Positions 1-10,770 of a stretch of 64,000 nt of DNA are shown here, piece by piece (position 1 is the first letter of the stretch; every line of letters begins with the position of its first letter). A model generated the notes under the pieces. It saw only the letters and a program-made list of their open reading frames with translations, was not told the DNA's origin and made no database searches. A program made the position numbers and the translations under genes. The stretch lies in contig OX419757.1 in NCBI GenBank assembly GCA_948567375.1, positions 23,554,732-23,618,731 on the forward strand. The letters are read 5' to 3'. This DNA comes from Lunularia cruciata (lineage: Eukaryota > Streptophyta > Marchantiopsida > Lunulariales > Lunulariaceae).

Positions 1-603
1 AGGAACCCCAACTCCATCATACTCCTCCAAGGCTAACACTCCAAGACTCAAGACATTGCTCACTAGAGAACTCAATGAAAGAGAGATAGTTGCAAATGAA
101 AGGATGATGAGTACCTCCTCACTCCTTGTTTATATACTTGTGAAATAGTTACGTACCAAAGTTACTAATTACCGTAGTAACTCAAGTTACTAGACTAAAA
201 GTCAAGTAAAGTCAAAAAGTAGAAAGGAATATCCATTCACATGGGCATATTCCCCTTATCTTGACCCAACCACTAAAGCAAGGATTCCTTCACATGGGCT
301 ATCCTTGGACTAAAGAAGAATCCAAAACAAAAAGGCTTGCGGGCCCAAGAGTTCTCAACTCTTTCCCCAAAGCCAAACACCTAGGAATAATACCAAGTCA
401 ACACACTAAAATCCAAAATAGTGGTGCTCATCTTTTCTACTTCCTCTAAAGTAAGGTCCCATCTATCTTAGCTATGACTAACTTTAGCTAACCATGACTA
501 ATATAGAACCATCCTTTATCTCTATATAAATAATATCTCTTAAGTACTTGTAATACCAAGCTAAATATCACAATACCACACACATGCACAAATGGGTGTT
601 ACA
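1..603 (+). mobile_element. LTR (family X), right part, cut by window edge
   Basis: This segment is nearly identical to 52941-53556, where the same sequence forms a complete 692-bp LTR with TG...CA ends. Here the first ~75 bases lie outside the window. It ends in GGTGTTACA, and a TATA-like box (TATATAAA, 523-530) lies ~75 bp before that end, which sets the plus orientation. No primer-binding site or polypurine tract follows at 604-643, so it may be a solo LTR or a 3' LTR. The superfamily is unknown. A 62-codon frame at 261-449 recurs in the second copy but shows no recognisable domain, and I do not call it a gene. Confidence 0.8.
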
Positions 604-643
604 GGGCAAGTGGAGATGTGAGGAATTTCACAATGGGTCTTCA

Positions 644-3600
644 TGTGACAACCCGGCAAATATCACTTTTGCAGTAATTGGGTAAGTAAAGTTTGTTCCC
701 GTAGAGATACGAGTCAGAAATTTCCAAATACAAAGTCAAACAGTAACATGTAGTTCTTCTTGAGTTCTTCTTTAGTCTCTCAGGTAGAAATCACACCCAG
801 AAGAGAGTAACAAGCACTGACTTGCAGTCTTGTCACAAATTCACACTTCATAATCACAACTCTATCAAATCTTTCCAAACAATCTTGATTGTGATGATTT
901 AGGCTCTCCTAAAAATGGCACTTCATTGCAAAACGACTTTACATCAAAATTGTGTTCCACCCCTCCACTAAAGGCACAACTTCCTTGATTGAAATTGCTT
1001 CACATCAACTTCGCACTGCACTCACAAATGCAAAATACTAACAACACTACAATTCCTTTCAGATCTGTCAAGGCATTGCTTTGATTGCACTTCACTCAGG
1101 ATCAAACACACAGAATGAAGATCAAGGCTGCGGAATCCAACATCCAACAAGCACAGTGACTTGCACTTCAAATTTCTCCAAACACTCACAAATGCAATTG
1201 CAAAGTTGATACTCGAAATCAAGCTCAAGCGACAAGCACTGCTTCACAACACTTTGCTTTATCTATTCTCAGAATCATGAGCATTGAACAACATCTGACT
1301 GCAAATGCCACTCTTAAGTAGTGAACAAATCAACAGTTCTAACAACTATACCGTTCTACAACAACTCTTCTAACCTGTAGATCCAAAATGACAATGCACC
1401 TCTTCATATCTGCCTCTTCATATCTCAAAACTGTTACTAATCCGATCCGATGTCTACTTTGTCATCGGCTTTCAAACGCAAACCCAAAGTAAATTTACTT
1501 CCTACTACTTTTTCCTCGGGTTTCATATCTTCTACTTCTTCTACCGGATCCAACAATTCTCTTTCTTGATCTGAAATTGCACTAGTGGGTAATCTATCTA
1601 ACTCCTTATCTTCCGACCTATTCTTCTCTAATGTCTCCACCGGTAATTCTGAAGACATTTGTATTCCTATGTTATCTACTTCGGGTTTTGCTCTAACATC
1701 TTTCCGAAGTTTTTCTATCTCTATTTTCACTAAGTCTAATCTAATTGAAATGTTATCTTCTACCTCTAAGATCTTCTTGTCTGCACGAGTTCTGAGACTA
1801 ATTAACAAGGCATTCATATTGGTATCCTTTGCTTGTCTTCGTCTTATCTCCTGCACCAACAACTTCAACTCGTGCAGCCTTGTCTCTTCAATCCAAATGT
1901 TGGCCTCTGTACTTAGCATTGCATTCATCCTGAGGACTATCTCCTTCAAAGGCTCCAATCTTGTCTTCCTTTCACGTTCCCGATCTGCAAGCCAATCCTC
2001 TCGGTACATTGCCAACTCCGCCTTGAACTCGGCTTTCACCGACTCCTTCTCTTTTTCCTTCTGTACAACTCTCTCCTCCTGATTACAAAGTAACTCTCGT
2101 AACCTTTCTTCTTCTCTTTATTGTGCTGCCAACTCTAATTGCCAGAGTTGCTTCTTCTCCTCGACACTCTCCATCACTCTATCGAGCTCCTAAACCCTTT
2201 CCAATTACTCTTGCCATAGCATGGATAACCTCTACTCTTGAATCAGCAAACTGCTGCTTCAAGATCTCGTACTCAGCTACTTGTTCTTCCTTGCTATGTC
2301 ACTCTTCTTCACAAGATCCTCTTGATAATTCACTTCTCTCTTCAAGTCTTCAATTGCCTGACTTCTCAATATTGCCTCCGCTCGTAGTACTTCTCTTTCC
2401 TCCTCACCTTGGGTTATACTCTTCTTCAACTCCGAGTATTCTTCTTCCAGTCTTGCTAATACTTGGAACACGGTCTTCACCTCTGGACAAGTCGATTGCA
2501 TCTCCCTCTTCCCATACTCTAGCTTTACTAACAATGGCCACACCACTTCTCGCAAGTACTCCACTCCATCACTGGCAACTACTTCAACCTGTGGAGTGAT
2601 CTCCTTCTTTACCTCTTCTTCTCCCAATACTCACCTTGCAGTTGTTGTAATAGACGCCTCGCTTCCTGAGCTTTCAGGTGCTTCTTCCTTCACCGTACTT
2701 GGACCTGCTTCCCACTTTGCCTTGCGTCTCAAGCAAACTCCTCTTTGTACTACGATCTTCTTCTCTTTGGGCACAGTTACTTTGTCTTCCAACTGTGTGT
2801 TGTCCTCGACATCAATTTCTGCTTGCACTTCTTCTTCTTCTTCTTCTGCAGCCACCGGCGCTGATGTCATTTCTCCTCCTTCATTGCTGTTGCTACTCAT
2901 ATCTCCACTCTGTAGCGTTAGCTCAAGCTCCTCCTCGTGTTCCGAGTCTTCAGTCTTAAGCTCGGCGTCACCTTCCGAGTCTTCATCCTCCAACTCGATC
3001 ACCACCATACCTAGCCTCGGGTTGCCTCTTTTGGTCTTCTGAGGTTTCTTCATGTCTTCGGCTTTGCCCTGCCGACTTCTCTTCTTCATATTCGGAGTAC
3101 TCACCTCAATCTCCATGTTCTTCCCTGTCTTTGTGTAGTAGTCGTCGGTGCTCCTGATTTGCAAGATGTATTGCTGCTCCTTGACTCAACCTCCTTTCTC
3201 AAATCAAGATGGAAGTGCGACACCATCCGAGTTTGCTCTGCCAAGTTTAGCAAATTTAGCCCAAGGTAGAAATGCGCTGCAAACGGGACAATGTAGTGTG
3301 GAGGCAATTTATCCCGCAGATTCCACACCATTTGCCCTGTCCTCCCATGGAAACACCTTGCCCAATTGATTGGTTCTCCTGCAAATAACTTGTGAAAGAA
3401 CACCGCTTGGTGTTTCATCACATACGTGGTTCTCTCCGGCTTCAGGATGGCCATCAGAGCACTCACAATTCCTCTCTTCACAGGGTCTTTGTAGCTCTCA
3501 ACTTTGTACCCATTCTTCATCCGCTTTGACGAGAATGCATCTCTCACCTCTTGAGTCTCTTGAGCTATCTCTCCCTTCCCCAAGAATGTGGCTTCCTGCT

Positions 3601-4419
3601 CTGAGCCTGCTTCCTTCCTGAGTTTGAGTCTCCAATCCGACTTTGTCCAGCAAGCCGGATTTCCTCTCTTCCGTTCCTCTTCGGGTCCATCAAGACACTT
3701 GCTCTCGATGATTTCTGTCATGAAACCTGGAAAGCTCACATTCCAGTTCCATGCCAAGAAAGTGATCCGAAGTTGGCTCAAGACTTCGATCCTAGCGATC
3801 ACATCTAACCTCCAAATCACATGATTTCTCACTATGAATTCAGAGTTCTTCTTTCCTCCTTCTATCTCTTCTGCCTTCTCACTATCTCTCGATTTCACTC
3901 TTGCGACTTCTCCATTACACACTAACGCGATTCCAACTCTATTTCCCTTCCCATGATCACTTGCAAGATGACTTCTCAACGGCAAAGAAAAATTACTCGA
4001 TATTTTGTCGTTGCGAGTTCAATTTTTATAGAGTTGCACTTTCTTTGTCTTTCTTCACTTCAAGTTTCTACCGAGAAATCACCACCTCTTGCATGCACCT
4101 GTCACTGTCAATCAACCTTTGCGCGTATGGGCTGCCGGTTTTTGAATGGTCCCTTCTTGAATTTCTCGCCCCAACAAAAGGTTGTTAGACTGTCTTCACC
4201 TTGGGTTGAGCTCCCCCCAATACAAAGACACTTTACTTTGGGTTGTATGCTGACAGGGCATTTCCGAGTACTTTGCCTTATGACCCAAAGTCTCTTTACT
4301 TTGGGTTTCATCCCGAAGACTCTTTTCTTTGCCTTCTTTGGCCATACAGGCGCAATCTGACTTCTCTATACACTTCTTCTTTGTTATTTTGAAAAAAAAC
4401 AAAAAATGTAGGCACCACA
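644..4419 (-). mobile_element. Giant LTR copy A (long form, ~3.78 kb)
   Basis: On the plus strand it starts TGTGACAACCCGGC at 644 and ends in GGCACCACA at 4419. It is therefore a full-length minus-strand member of the dominant LTR family, with the same length as copies B and K. It carries the LTR-embedded reading frame (1437-4003). The bases before 644 are not a primer-binding site and those after 4419 are not a polypurine tract. It is thus probably a solo LTR or a rearranged end. The flanking 5-mers (CTTCA and TCAAT) do not form a clean target duplication. It lies against the old LTR end S at 4420. Confidence 0.85.
1437..4003 (-). pseudogene. LTR-embedded coiled-coil ORF, copy A (decayed)
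   Basis: This is the copy-A version of the ~853-codon frame found in every long LTR. The expected start codon at 4003-4001 reads ATA instead of ATG. From there the frame encodes the N-terminal globular region, with the WNWNVSFPGFM and HYIVPFAAHFYLGLN motifs, to about 3150, where a frameshift falls. It then covers the acidic linker and the start of the coiled coil to 2277. The region 2276-2040 holds stops and shifts. The final 200 codons (2039-1437) are open and end in the conserved tail KVDIGSD. The function is unknown. It is distinct from the gag-like frames found after the LTR ends. Missing start, frameshift and stops mark it as dead. Confidence 0.75.
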
Positions 4420-4933
4420 TCAATGCTAGTGCTAAGCAAGTACTTGCACCCAATCAAAGTGTGCATTGAATTATTTAAAGAAGTGAACTTGTTCAACAAG
4501 TGGATTGGGAAGCTCACCACATATGCAATACCACAAAATCAAAAATTTTACACAAGAAGTAGCAAGAAGTGTAGTCCTACAAGTTGTGCCTTCCCAGAAT
4601 GGTTGAACACATTTGCAAGCATTGCATCTTTGGAATGGAGTGGCACTTGGAGTTGGACAAACCATCATCTTTAGGAGCATTCCCAATTAGATTTTAGATT
4701 GAAAGTGATTACTTTGTCATTTTCTTTCTGCTGTATTGTGCGATAAAGGGTGACACTACCCTCATATAGTATTGGCTTCTATCCAAGAGGTTAAATAGAA
4801 GACAATAAATGAACTGAGATTTGGTGACAAGTGTGTGTTTTGCTTCATTCTTAGGCATTTCCAATCAATATCCTTGTGGGAAAAAATGTTCTTATTTACT
4901 ATGCTATAAGTACATTGAAATTAAGCTATCACA
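4420..4933 (+). mobile_element. Divergent LTR 3' part (copy S)
   Basis: The sequence ends GCTATCACA at 4933 and is followed by a degenerate primer site, which is how the other plus-strand LTRs of this family end. Most of the LTR body is missing or too diverged to align by eye. The left side was replaced or cut where LTR A lies. With the gag remnant downstream it looks like the 5' LTR of an old element. Confidence 0.45.
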
Positions 4934-4965
4934 TGCTTTTTTGCACTAGTGCTAGGGATACACTC
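4934..4965 (+). promoter_or_regulatory. Degenerate primer-binding site after LTR S
   Basis: The bases after the LTR end align with the tRNA-Asp-like primer site seen intact at 38785-38802. The pattern TG, T-run, GCACxxxTGCxxGGGATAC is kept with several substitutions. It marks the start of the internal region of element S. Confidence 0.4.
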
Positions 4966-6719
4966 CTTGGAGTACCTAGAAATGAAGTTTAGGGTGTTAG
5001 GCAATAAATATAGTCCAAGGACCTAGGATCCATTTAGACACCTTGTGAGTTGAGAGCAATAAAGAGAAATCAAAGGTGTGCTACCAAGAGACATCTGATT
5101 AGTGAGAGGAAAGCTCAAGAAAAAGCTCATTCCCTTGAGGGAAGAATAATTTTCAAGGATGAGTTACCCCTACAAGTAATGAACTTCTAGGAGAGTGACA
5201 TGTTCCTCACAGACTTGAATAATCTGCCAACTTCAAGAGGAGTGCATTGTGCTTCCATAGATACCAAGAAGGGTCTTTACTCATGAACCATAGAGAGTGC
5301 CATTTGGTAGTAACAAAAGGAGAGTTCTCAGAGTACTTCAACCCAAAACTTCAGAAGGCTATTGGAGTGTGCAGCAAAAGAAGTACCATTACTTGTGCTT
5401 CTTTGAGCTCTCTTTGATACAAATTTGGACCATGAAGTTCTCCTAAAAGTCAGACTTACTATTGACCAAAATGATTGCCAAGACTACATCAATCAAGCAT
5501 GATATCTACCTTATCAGAAGATAGTGATAGGTTGTCACCAGTGCATTGGATTGGGACATATTTTATTACTCACCGGCAAGTTTGCATATTGATTTTGATC
5601 ATACCTTTGGTTTCACTTCCATGGCAAACCATACCTCCTTCATGAAGCAGAACTATCATAAGTTTAAAGGGCAAGATAAAAAGAGGATCTTGACACCATC
5701 ATGAAGGAGTTTGAGGCCATCTTTGTAGCCAACAAAGAAGATACAACAACTGACCAACTTTGGCTATTTCCAAGTCTTTTGAGGAAGAAGGCAAGGAATT
5801 GGTACACTCATGTGAGAGCCAAGATCCTACCAATATCAATGATTGGCCAATACTCAAGCATTGGTTTCTAGAGCATTTCAAGGAACAAGACTATGAAGCA
5901 AATGTATTCACTACTCTCAACAACCTAGAAAGGAGGAAGAATGAAAAGTTGCAAGATTACAAAGATAGGTTCTAGAGTTTGTTGAACTAAGTGCTAAGAA
6001 GAGGAGTTACTCTTTGGTTCTTTGATGTATAGGCGGTAGCTTGGTTCCTAGGCTGACTTCTAGCTAGCTTGCTGGTCTTTGCTAAGGAACAAGATCATGG
6101 TACATTACATAGTGTTAAAGTCAATAGAGCTATATGAATCCATTAGATGAACCCTTAGGTAATATAAGCTGAATGCAAGCTATAAAGAAGTCAACTAGGA
6201 AACTTGTTAGTTTTTCCTCAGAGTCATCTAGTGCATCTTTGTTTATAGAATCTTTTTTAGAGGAGGGAGAGAAGAAGAGGCACAAAGAGAAGATAAAAAA
6301 GGTATTCAACAAGGTATTCATAGACCCAAGGTGCAATACAACTCAAAGACACCTGCATAACTAGGTTTAAAATTGGAAGACCTCATCAAAGAGTTTGTTG
6401 ACTTCAAAGTCCAAATAGTTGGTCCAAGAGAACAATGGAAGGTTCCTTTGTATGCTTGATCAAATGTGTAGTGCATAACATGTAGGAAGTCCAACAACAT
6501 GCCAACACAAAGTGTTTTATGCTATGGCCTTCTATATCAATGAACCAAGTAGAATGGGCTCCTACATGAGGAGAAAATGAGTACTTTGTGGAGGAGGATG
6601 AATAAGGCTTTGCTATCCAAGAAGTAACTCCTACAATGAACCACCCTATTGCTACAATAGCCATCAATAGATATGTACCACCAAAGGGTGCTACTACCAA
6701 GCCACCAAGAAGGATTCCA
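4966..6719 (+). pseudogene. Gag-like remnant of element S, first part
   Basis: The internal region of the old element downstream of LTR S. At 5700-5985 the translated frames contain a retrotransposon gag (capsid) signature. It reads LWLFPSLLRKKARNWYTHV, then DWPILKHWFLEHFKEQDYEA and an LNNLERRKNEKLQDYKDRF block. The same pattern recurs at 22660-22930, 47080-47375 and 56700-57030. Frameshifts and stops split it. The remnant is cut at 6719 by the insertion of solo LTR B and resumes at 10503. No protease or reverse transcriptase is visible. The rest of the stretch is too decayed to place. Confidence 0.6.
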
Positions 6720-7100
6720 TGTGGTACCCACATTTTTTTTTCAAAATGGAGAAGAAGAAGTGTATAGAGAAGTCGGATTGCGCCTGTATGGCCAAAGAAG
6801 GCAAAGAAAAGAGTCTTTGGGATGAAACCCGAGGTAAAGTGGCTTTGGGTCATAAGGCAAAGTACTCGGATTTGCCCTTTCAGCATAAAACCCGAAGTAA
6901 GGAGTCTTTGTATTGGGGGGAGCTCAACCCGAGGTGAAGACAATGTAACAACCTTTCTTTGGGGCGAGAAATTCAAGAAGGGGCCATTCAAAACCGGTGG
7001 CCCATACATGTGAAGTACAATTGATAGTGATAGGCGCATGCAAGAGGTGTGATTTCTTGGTAGAAACTCAAATTGAAGAGAGACAAAGAAGGCATGACTC

Positions 7101-7108
7101 TATAAAAA
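7101..7108 (+). promoter_or_regulatory. TATA-like box upstream of LTR-embedded ORF (copy B)
   Basis: TATAAAAA lies 27 bp before the ATG at 7128. The same box and spacing occur in F (16981-16988, ATG 17008), J (39742-39749, ATG 39769) and K (44851-44844, ATG 44824). A start site ~30 bp downstream would fall at or just past the ATG. Either the 5' leader is extremely short or a later Met is used. Conservation in all long LTRs and loss from the short LTR variant suggest it serves the embedded frame (inference). Confidence 0.5.
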
Positions 7109-7127
7109 TTGGGCTAACGACAAAGCA

Positions 7128-9699
7128 ATGTTGAGCAATTTTTCTTTGCCGTTGAGAAGTCATCCTGCAGGTGATCGTGGAAAGGGAAGTAGAGTTGAAG
7201 ACGCGCTAGTGTGTAGAGGGGAATTTGAGAGAGTGAAACCGAGAGACAGTAAGAAAGCAGGAGAGATGGGAGGAGAAAGAAGAACTCCGAATTTGCAGTG
7301 AGAAATTATGCGATTCGGAGGTTAGATGTGATCATGAGAATCGAAGTCTTGAGCCGACTTTGGATCACATTCTTGGCGTGGAACTGGAATGTGAGTTTTC
7401 CAGGTTTCATGACCAAGATAATTGAGTGTAAGTGTCTTGATGGCCCCAAGGAAGTGGAGAAGAGAGGAAATCCGGCTTGCTGGACAAAGTCGGATTGGAG
7501 ATTAGTAATCGGGAGAGAGGAAGGCGTGGAGCAAGGTGCCACATTCTTGGGGAAGGGAGAAGTAGCAAAAGAAACCCAAGAAGTGAAGGATGCTTTCTCT
7601 TCAAAGAGAACAAAGAATGGGTATAAGGTTGAGAGTTACAAAGATCCAGTGAAGAGAGGGATCATGAGTGCTCTCATGGCAATCCTGAAGCAGGAGAGAA
7701 CAACTTATGTGATGAAACACCAAGCGGTTCTTCCATAAGATGTTTGCAGGAGAACCTATCAATTGGGCGAGGTGCTTCCATGGGAGGACAAGACAAATGG
7801 TGTGGAACTTGTGGGATAAGTTGCCTCCACACTACATCGTGCCATTTGCAGCACATTTCTACCTCGGGTTGAATTTGCTCAATTCGGCGGAGCGTAACAA
7901 AATGGTGTCTCACTTCCATCCCGACTTGAGGAGAGAGGTAGAAGCGGAGGAGCAATAGTACATTCTTCAAATTGGAAGTACAGATGAGTACTATGCAAAG
8001 ACGGGCAAGAGCGTGGAGATAAAGGTAATTACTCCAAAGTCAAAGAAGCGGAGTTGGCAAGGAGAAGCTGAAGATAAGACAAGACCCCGGAAGACCAGAA
8101 GAGGAAACCCAAGGAGAGGCATGGTGGTGATTGCGTCAGAAGACAAAGACTCAGAAGGCAAAGCTGAGTGCAAGTCCAAAGACTCAGAACACGAGGAGGA
8201 ACCGTAGCTCACGCTGCAAAGTGGAGATACGAGTTGCGAGAGTAATGAAGGTGGGGGAGATGATTTTGGTGCCTATTGCAGGAGAAGAAGAAGAAGTTTG
8301 GGTGGAGCTCAAAGAAGAACATAATGCAAAGTTGGAGGACGAGATACCCAAGCTAGAGAAGAAGAAGTTCACAATTCAGAGAGGATTTTGGTCAAGACGC
8401 AAGGCAAAGTGTGAAGTAGGTCCGAGTAAGGCAAAGGAAGAAGTGAATGCTAGCTCAGGAAGTGAAGCGTCTATTCCAATACAACGACTGCAGAGAAAAA
8501 GGTGAGTATCGGGAGAAGAAGAGGTAAGAGAGGAGATTTCTACACAGAAGGAAGTAGTTGCAAGTGATGGAGTGGAGTACCTGCAACAAATTGTGTGCCC
8601 GTTGTTGGTGAAGTTGGAGCACAAGAAGAAGGAGATGCAGTCAATGTATCCGGAGGTGAAGACTGTGTTGCAGGTTTTGGCAAGATTGGAAGAAGAGAAC
8701 TTGGAGTTGAAAAAGAGTATAACCCAAGGCAAGGAGGAAAGAGAAGTACTGCGAGGGGAGGCAGCAGTGCAAAATCAAGTTATTGAGGACTTGAAGAGAG
8801 AAGCAAGGTATCAAGAAGAACTTGTGCAGAAGAGTGACCTAGCAAGGGAGAGACAAGTAGCAAAGTTCAAAATCTTGAAGCAGCAATTTGCTGATTCAAG
8901 ACTAGAAATCATCCATGCTATGGCAAGGGTAGCAACAAAGGAACAAGAACTCGATAGAGTGATGGAGAGTGTAGAAGAAAAGAAGCAACTGTGGCAGCGG
9001 GAGTTGACAGTAAGATATAGGGAAGAAGAAAGATTACGAGAGTTACTTTGTAATCAAGAGGAGAAGATTGTGCAAAAGGAGAAGGAAAAAGAAACTATGA
9101 AAGCCAAGTTCAAAGCAGAGTTTGCAACGTACATAGAAGATTGGCTTGCAGATCTAGAGCATGAAAGGAAGATGAGATTGGAGCCATTGAAGGAGATCGT
9201 AATCAAGATGAATGCGATGCTAAGTACAGAGGCCAGTATTCGGATTGAAGAGATGGAGCTGCACGAGTTGAAGTTGTTGGTGCAGGAGACAAGGAGGAGA
9301 CAAGCAAAGGATACATATTTGAATGCGCTGCTGATTAGTCTTAGAACTCGTGTAGATAGGAAGATCTTAGAAGTCGAAGACAATATCGTGATTAGATTAG
9401 AGCTAGTGAAATTGAAGATAGATAAACTTTGGAAAGACGTTAGAGCCAAACCCAAAGTAGATGAGGTAGGAGTGCAGATGTCTTCAGAGTTACCATTAGA
9501 GACATTAGAGAAGAGTGGGTCGGCAGATAAAGAGTTAGATAGATTACCCACTAGTGAAATATCAGACCAGGAAAGAGAACTGTTAGATCTGGTAGAAGAT
9601 GTAGGAGTTGTGAAACCCGAGGACAAAGTATTAGGAAGTACAATTACTTCAGGTTTGGGTTTGAAAGCCGAGGAAGAAGTAGACAACGGATTGGATTAG
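7128..9699 (+). pseudogene. LTR-embedded coiled-coil ORF, copy B (decayed)
   Basis: The frame starts at ATG 7128 and ends at TAG 9697-9699, close to the 2562-bp length of copy K. A shift before 7298 and another near 7738 break the N-terminal part. Motifs include FLAWNWNVSFPGFM at ~7370-7410, NGYKVESYKDPVKRGI at ~7617 and HYIVPFAAHFYLGLN at ~7833. The acidic linker follows at ~8100-8400. From 8572 to 9699 the last 375 codons are fully open: a charged coiled coil, then the conserved tail EVGVQMSSELPLETLEKSGS and DERSA-like acidic segments. That makes it the longest uninterrupted coiled-coil part in the window. The function is unknown. The long coil suggests self-association (inference). Confidence 0.75.
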
Positions 9700-9817
9700 T
9701 AACCAATTTTAGATTTGAATAGGTAGATATGAAGAGGTGCATTGTCATTTTAGATCTACAGGTTTGTAGAGTCATTAGGAAGAGGTGCATTAGGAAGATA
9801 ATTGTTGATTGTTTCAC

Positions 9818-9890
9818 TATTTAAGAGTTGCATTTGCAATATCGTGTTGTTCAGTGCTCATAATTCTAAGAATAGATAAAGCAAAGTGCT
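9818..9890 (+). promoter_or_regulatory. Putative core promoter and poly(A) region of LTR B
   Basis: A TATA-like CTATTTAAG (9818-9826) is followed ~50 bp later by AATAGATAAAGCAAAGTGCT at 9871. Both elements recur at the same place after the embedded frame in C (13334), I (38091), J and K. They are also present in the short LTRs that lack the first TATA box. I infer this is where the genomic RNA starts and is polyadenylated, which would put the embedded frame in U3. This is not proven by sequence alone. Confidence 0.4.
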
Positions 9891-10502
9891 ATGAAGCAGT
9901 GCTCATCGCTTAAGCTTGATTCCAGGTATCAACTTTGTGTTTGTGTTTGTGTTTGTGGGTGTTGGGAGAATTTCAAAGTGCAAGTTAGTGTGCTTGTTGA
10001 ATGTTAGATTCCGCAGCCTTGATCTTTACTCTCTGTGTTTGATCCTGAGTGAAGTGCAATCGGAGCAATGCCTTGACAGATCTAAGAGGAATTGTAGTGT
10101 CGGTAGTATTCTGCATTTGTGAGTGCAGTGCAAAGTTGATGTGAAGCAATTTCAATCAAGGAAGTTGCTTCAGTGGAAGGGTGGAACACAGTTCTGAGGC
10201 AAAGTGGTTTTGCAATGAAGTGCCGTTTTTGGGAGAGCCTAAATCATCACAATCAAGATTGTTTGGAAAGAATTGATGGAGTTGTGATTAAGGAGTGCTA
10301 ATTTGTGACAAGACTGCGAATCAATGCTTGTCACTCTCTTTTGGGTGTGGTTTCTACTTGAGAGATTAAAGATGCAACCAAGAAGAACTACATGTTACTA
10401 TTTGACTTTGTATTTGACCAATTCTGACTCGTATCTCTGCGGGAACAAACTTTACTTACTCAATTACCGCAAAAGTGATATTTGCCGGGTTGTCACATTC
10501 CA

Positions 10503-10770
10503 CCTCCCAAGTAGAATCCACCCCTAGAGTGTGCTATTACTATAGAGGCATTGGTCATTGGGCATGTAGTTTCCTAAGACCCACAAGACCAGCACCCTAT
10601 AACTTGCTATGTGAGAACTATAGGGCTTCATGGCATCCAAGGTATGCATATCCTCATCTTCTTGTTCAAAGGTAGCCAATGAAGTATGTACCTTACCCAC
10701 TTCTACCTAAACGCTATCTTGTTCCCATTCAGAGTCAACCCAAAGGAATGCAAATTTTGAATATGCAAGA
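10503..10770 (+). pseudogene. Gag-like remnant of element S, continued: zinc-knuckle region
   Basis: This follows the TTCCA duplication after LTR B and continues the gag remnant from 6719. At about 10529-10570 it encodes CYYYRGIGHWAC, a nucleocapsid zinc-knuckle-like pattern. The second cysteine is replaced by tyrosine and the spacing to the last cysteine is altered. The region then runs directly into the body of LTR C at about 10770, without a pol region. This indicates a large deletion. Confidence 0.5.

Larger units (their letters stand above)
6720..10497 (+). mobile_element. Solo giant LTR copy B with 5-bp target duplication TTCCA
   Basis: It starts TGTGGTACCCACA at 6720 and ends GGGTTGTCACA at 10497 (3778 bp). 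It is flanked by TTCCA at 6715-6719 and again at 10498-10502. The gag remnant of element S continues on both sides. The insertion is therefore clean and consists of one LTR only. This directly shows the ends of the LTR and that the embedded reading frame lies inside it. Solo LTRs arise by recombination between the two LTRs of a full element (established). Here that has left the frame and its upstream TATA box together. Confidence 0.93.

Noticed and set aside
261..449. 62-codon frame as a gene within LTR X
   Set aside because: It recurs at 53214-53402 simply because the LTR is repeated. There is no domain and the frame is short.
1585..2082. Long open frame on the plus strand, serine-rich, opposite the ORF of LTR A
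   Set aside because: It is the antisense shadow of the coiled-coil frame. Ser/Phe/Leu-rich text arises from the complement of Glu/Lys-rich codons, and equivalent shadows occur opposite every copy.
644..4419. LTR A paired with a neighbouring copy as a full element
   Set aside because: No primer site lies next to its 3' end and no polypurine tract next to its 5' end. No partner in the same direction with an interior between them was seen.
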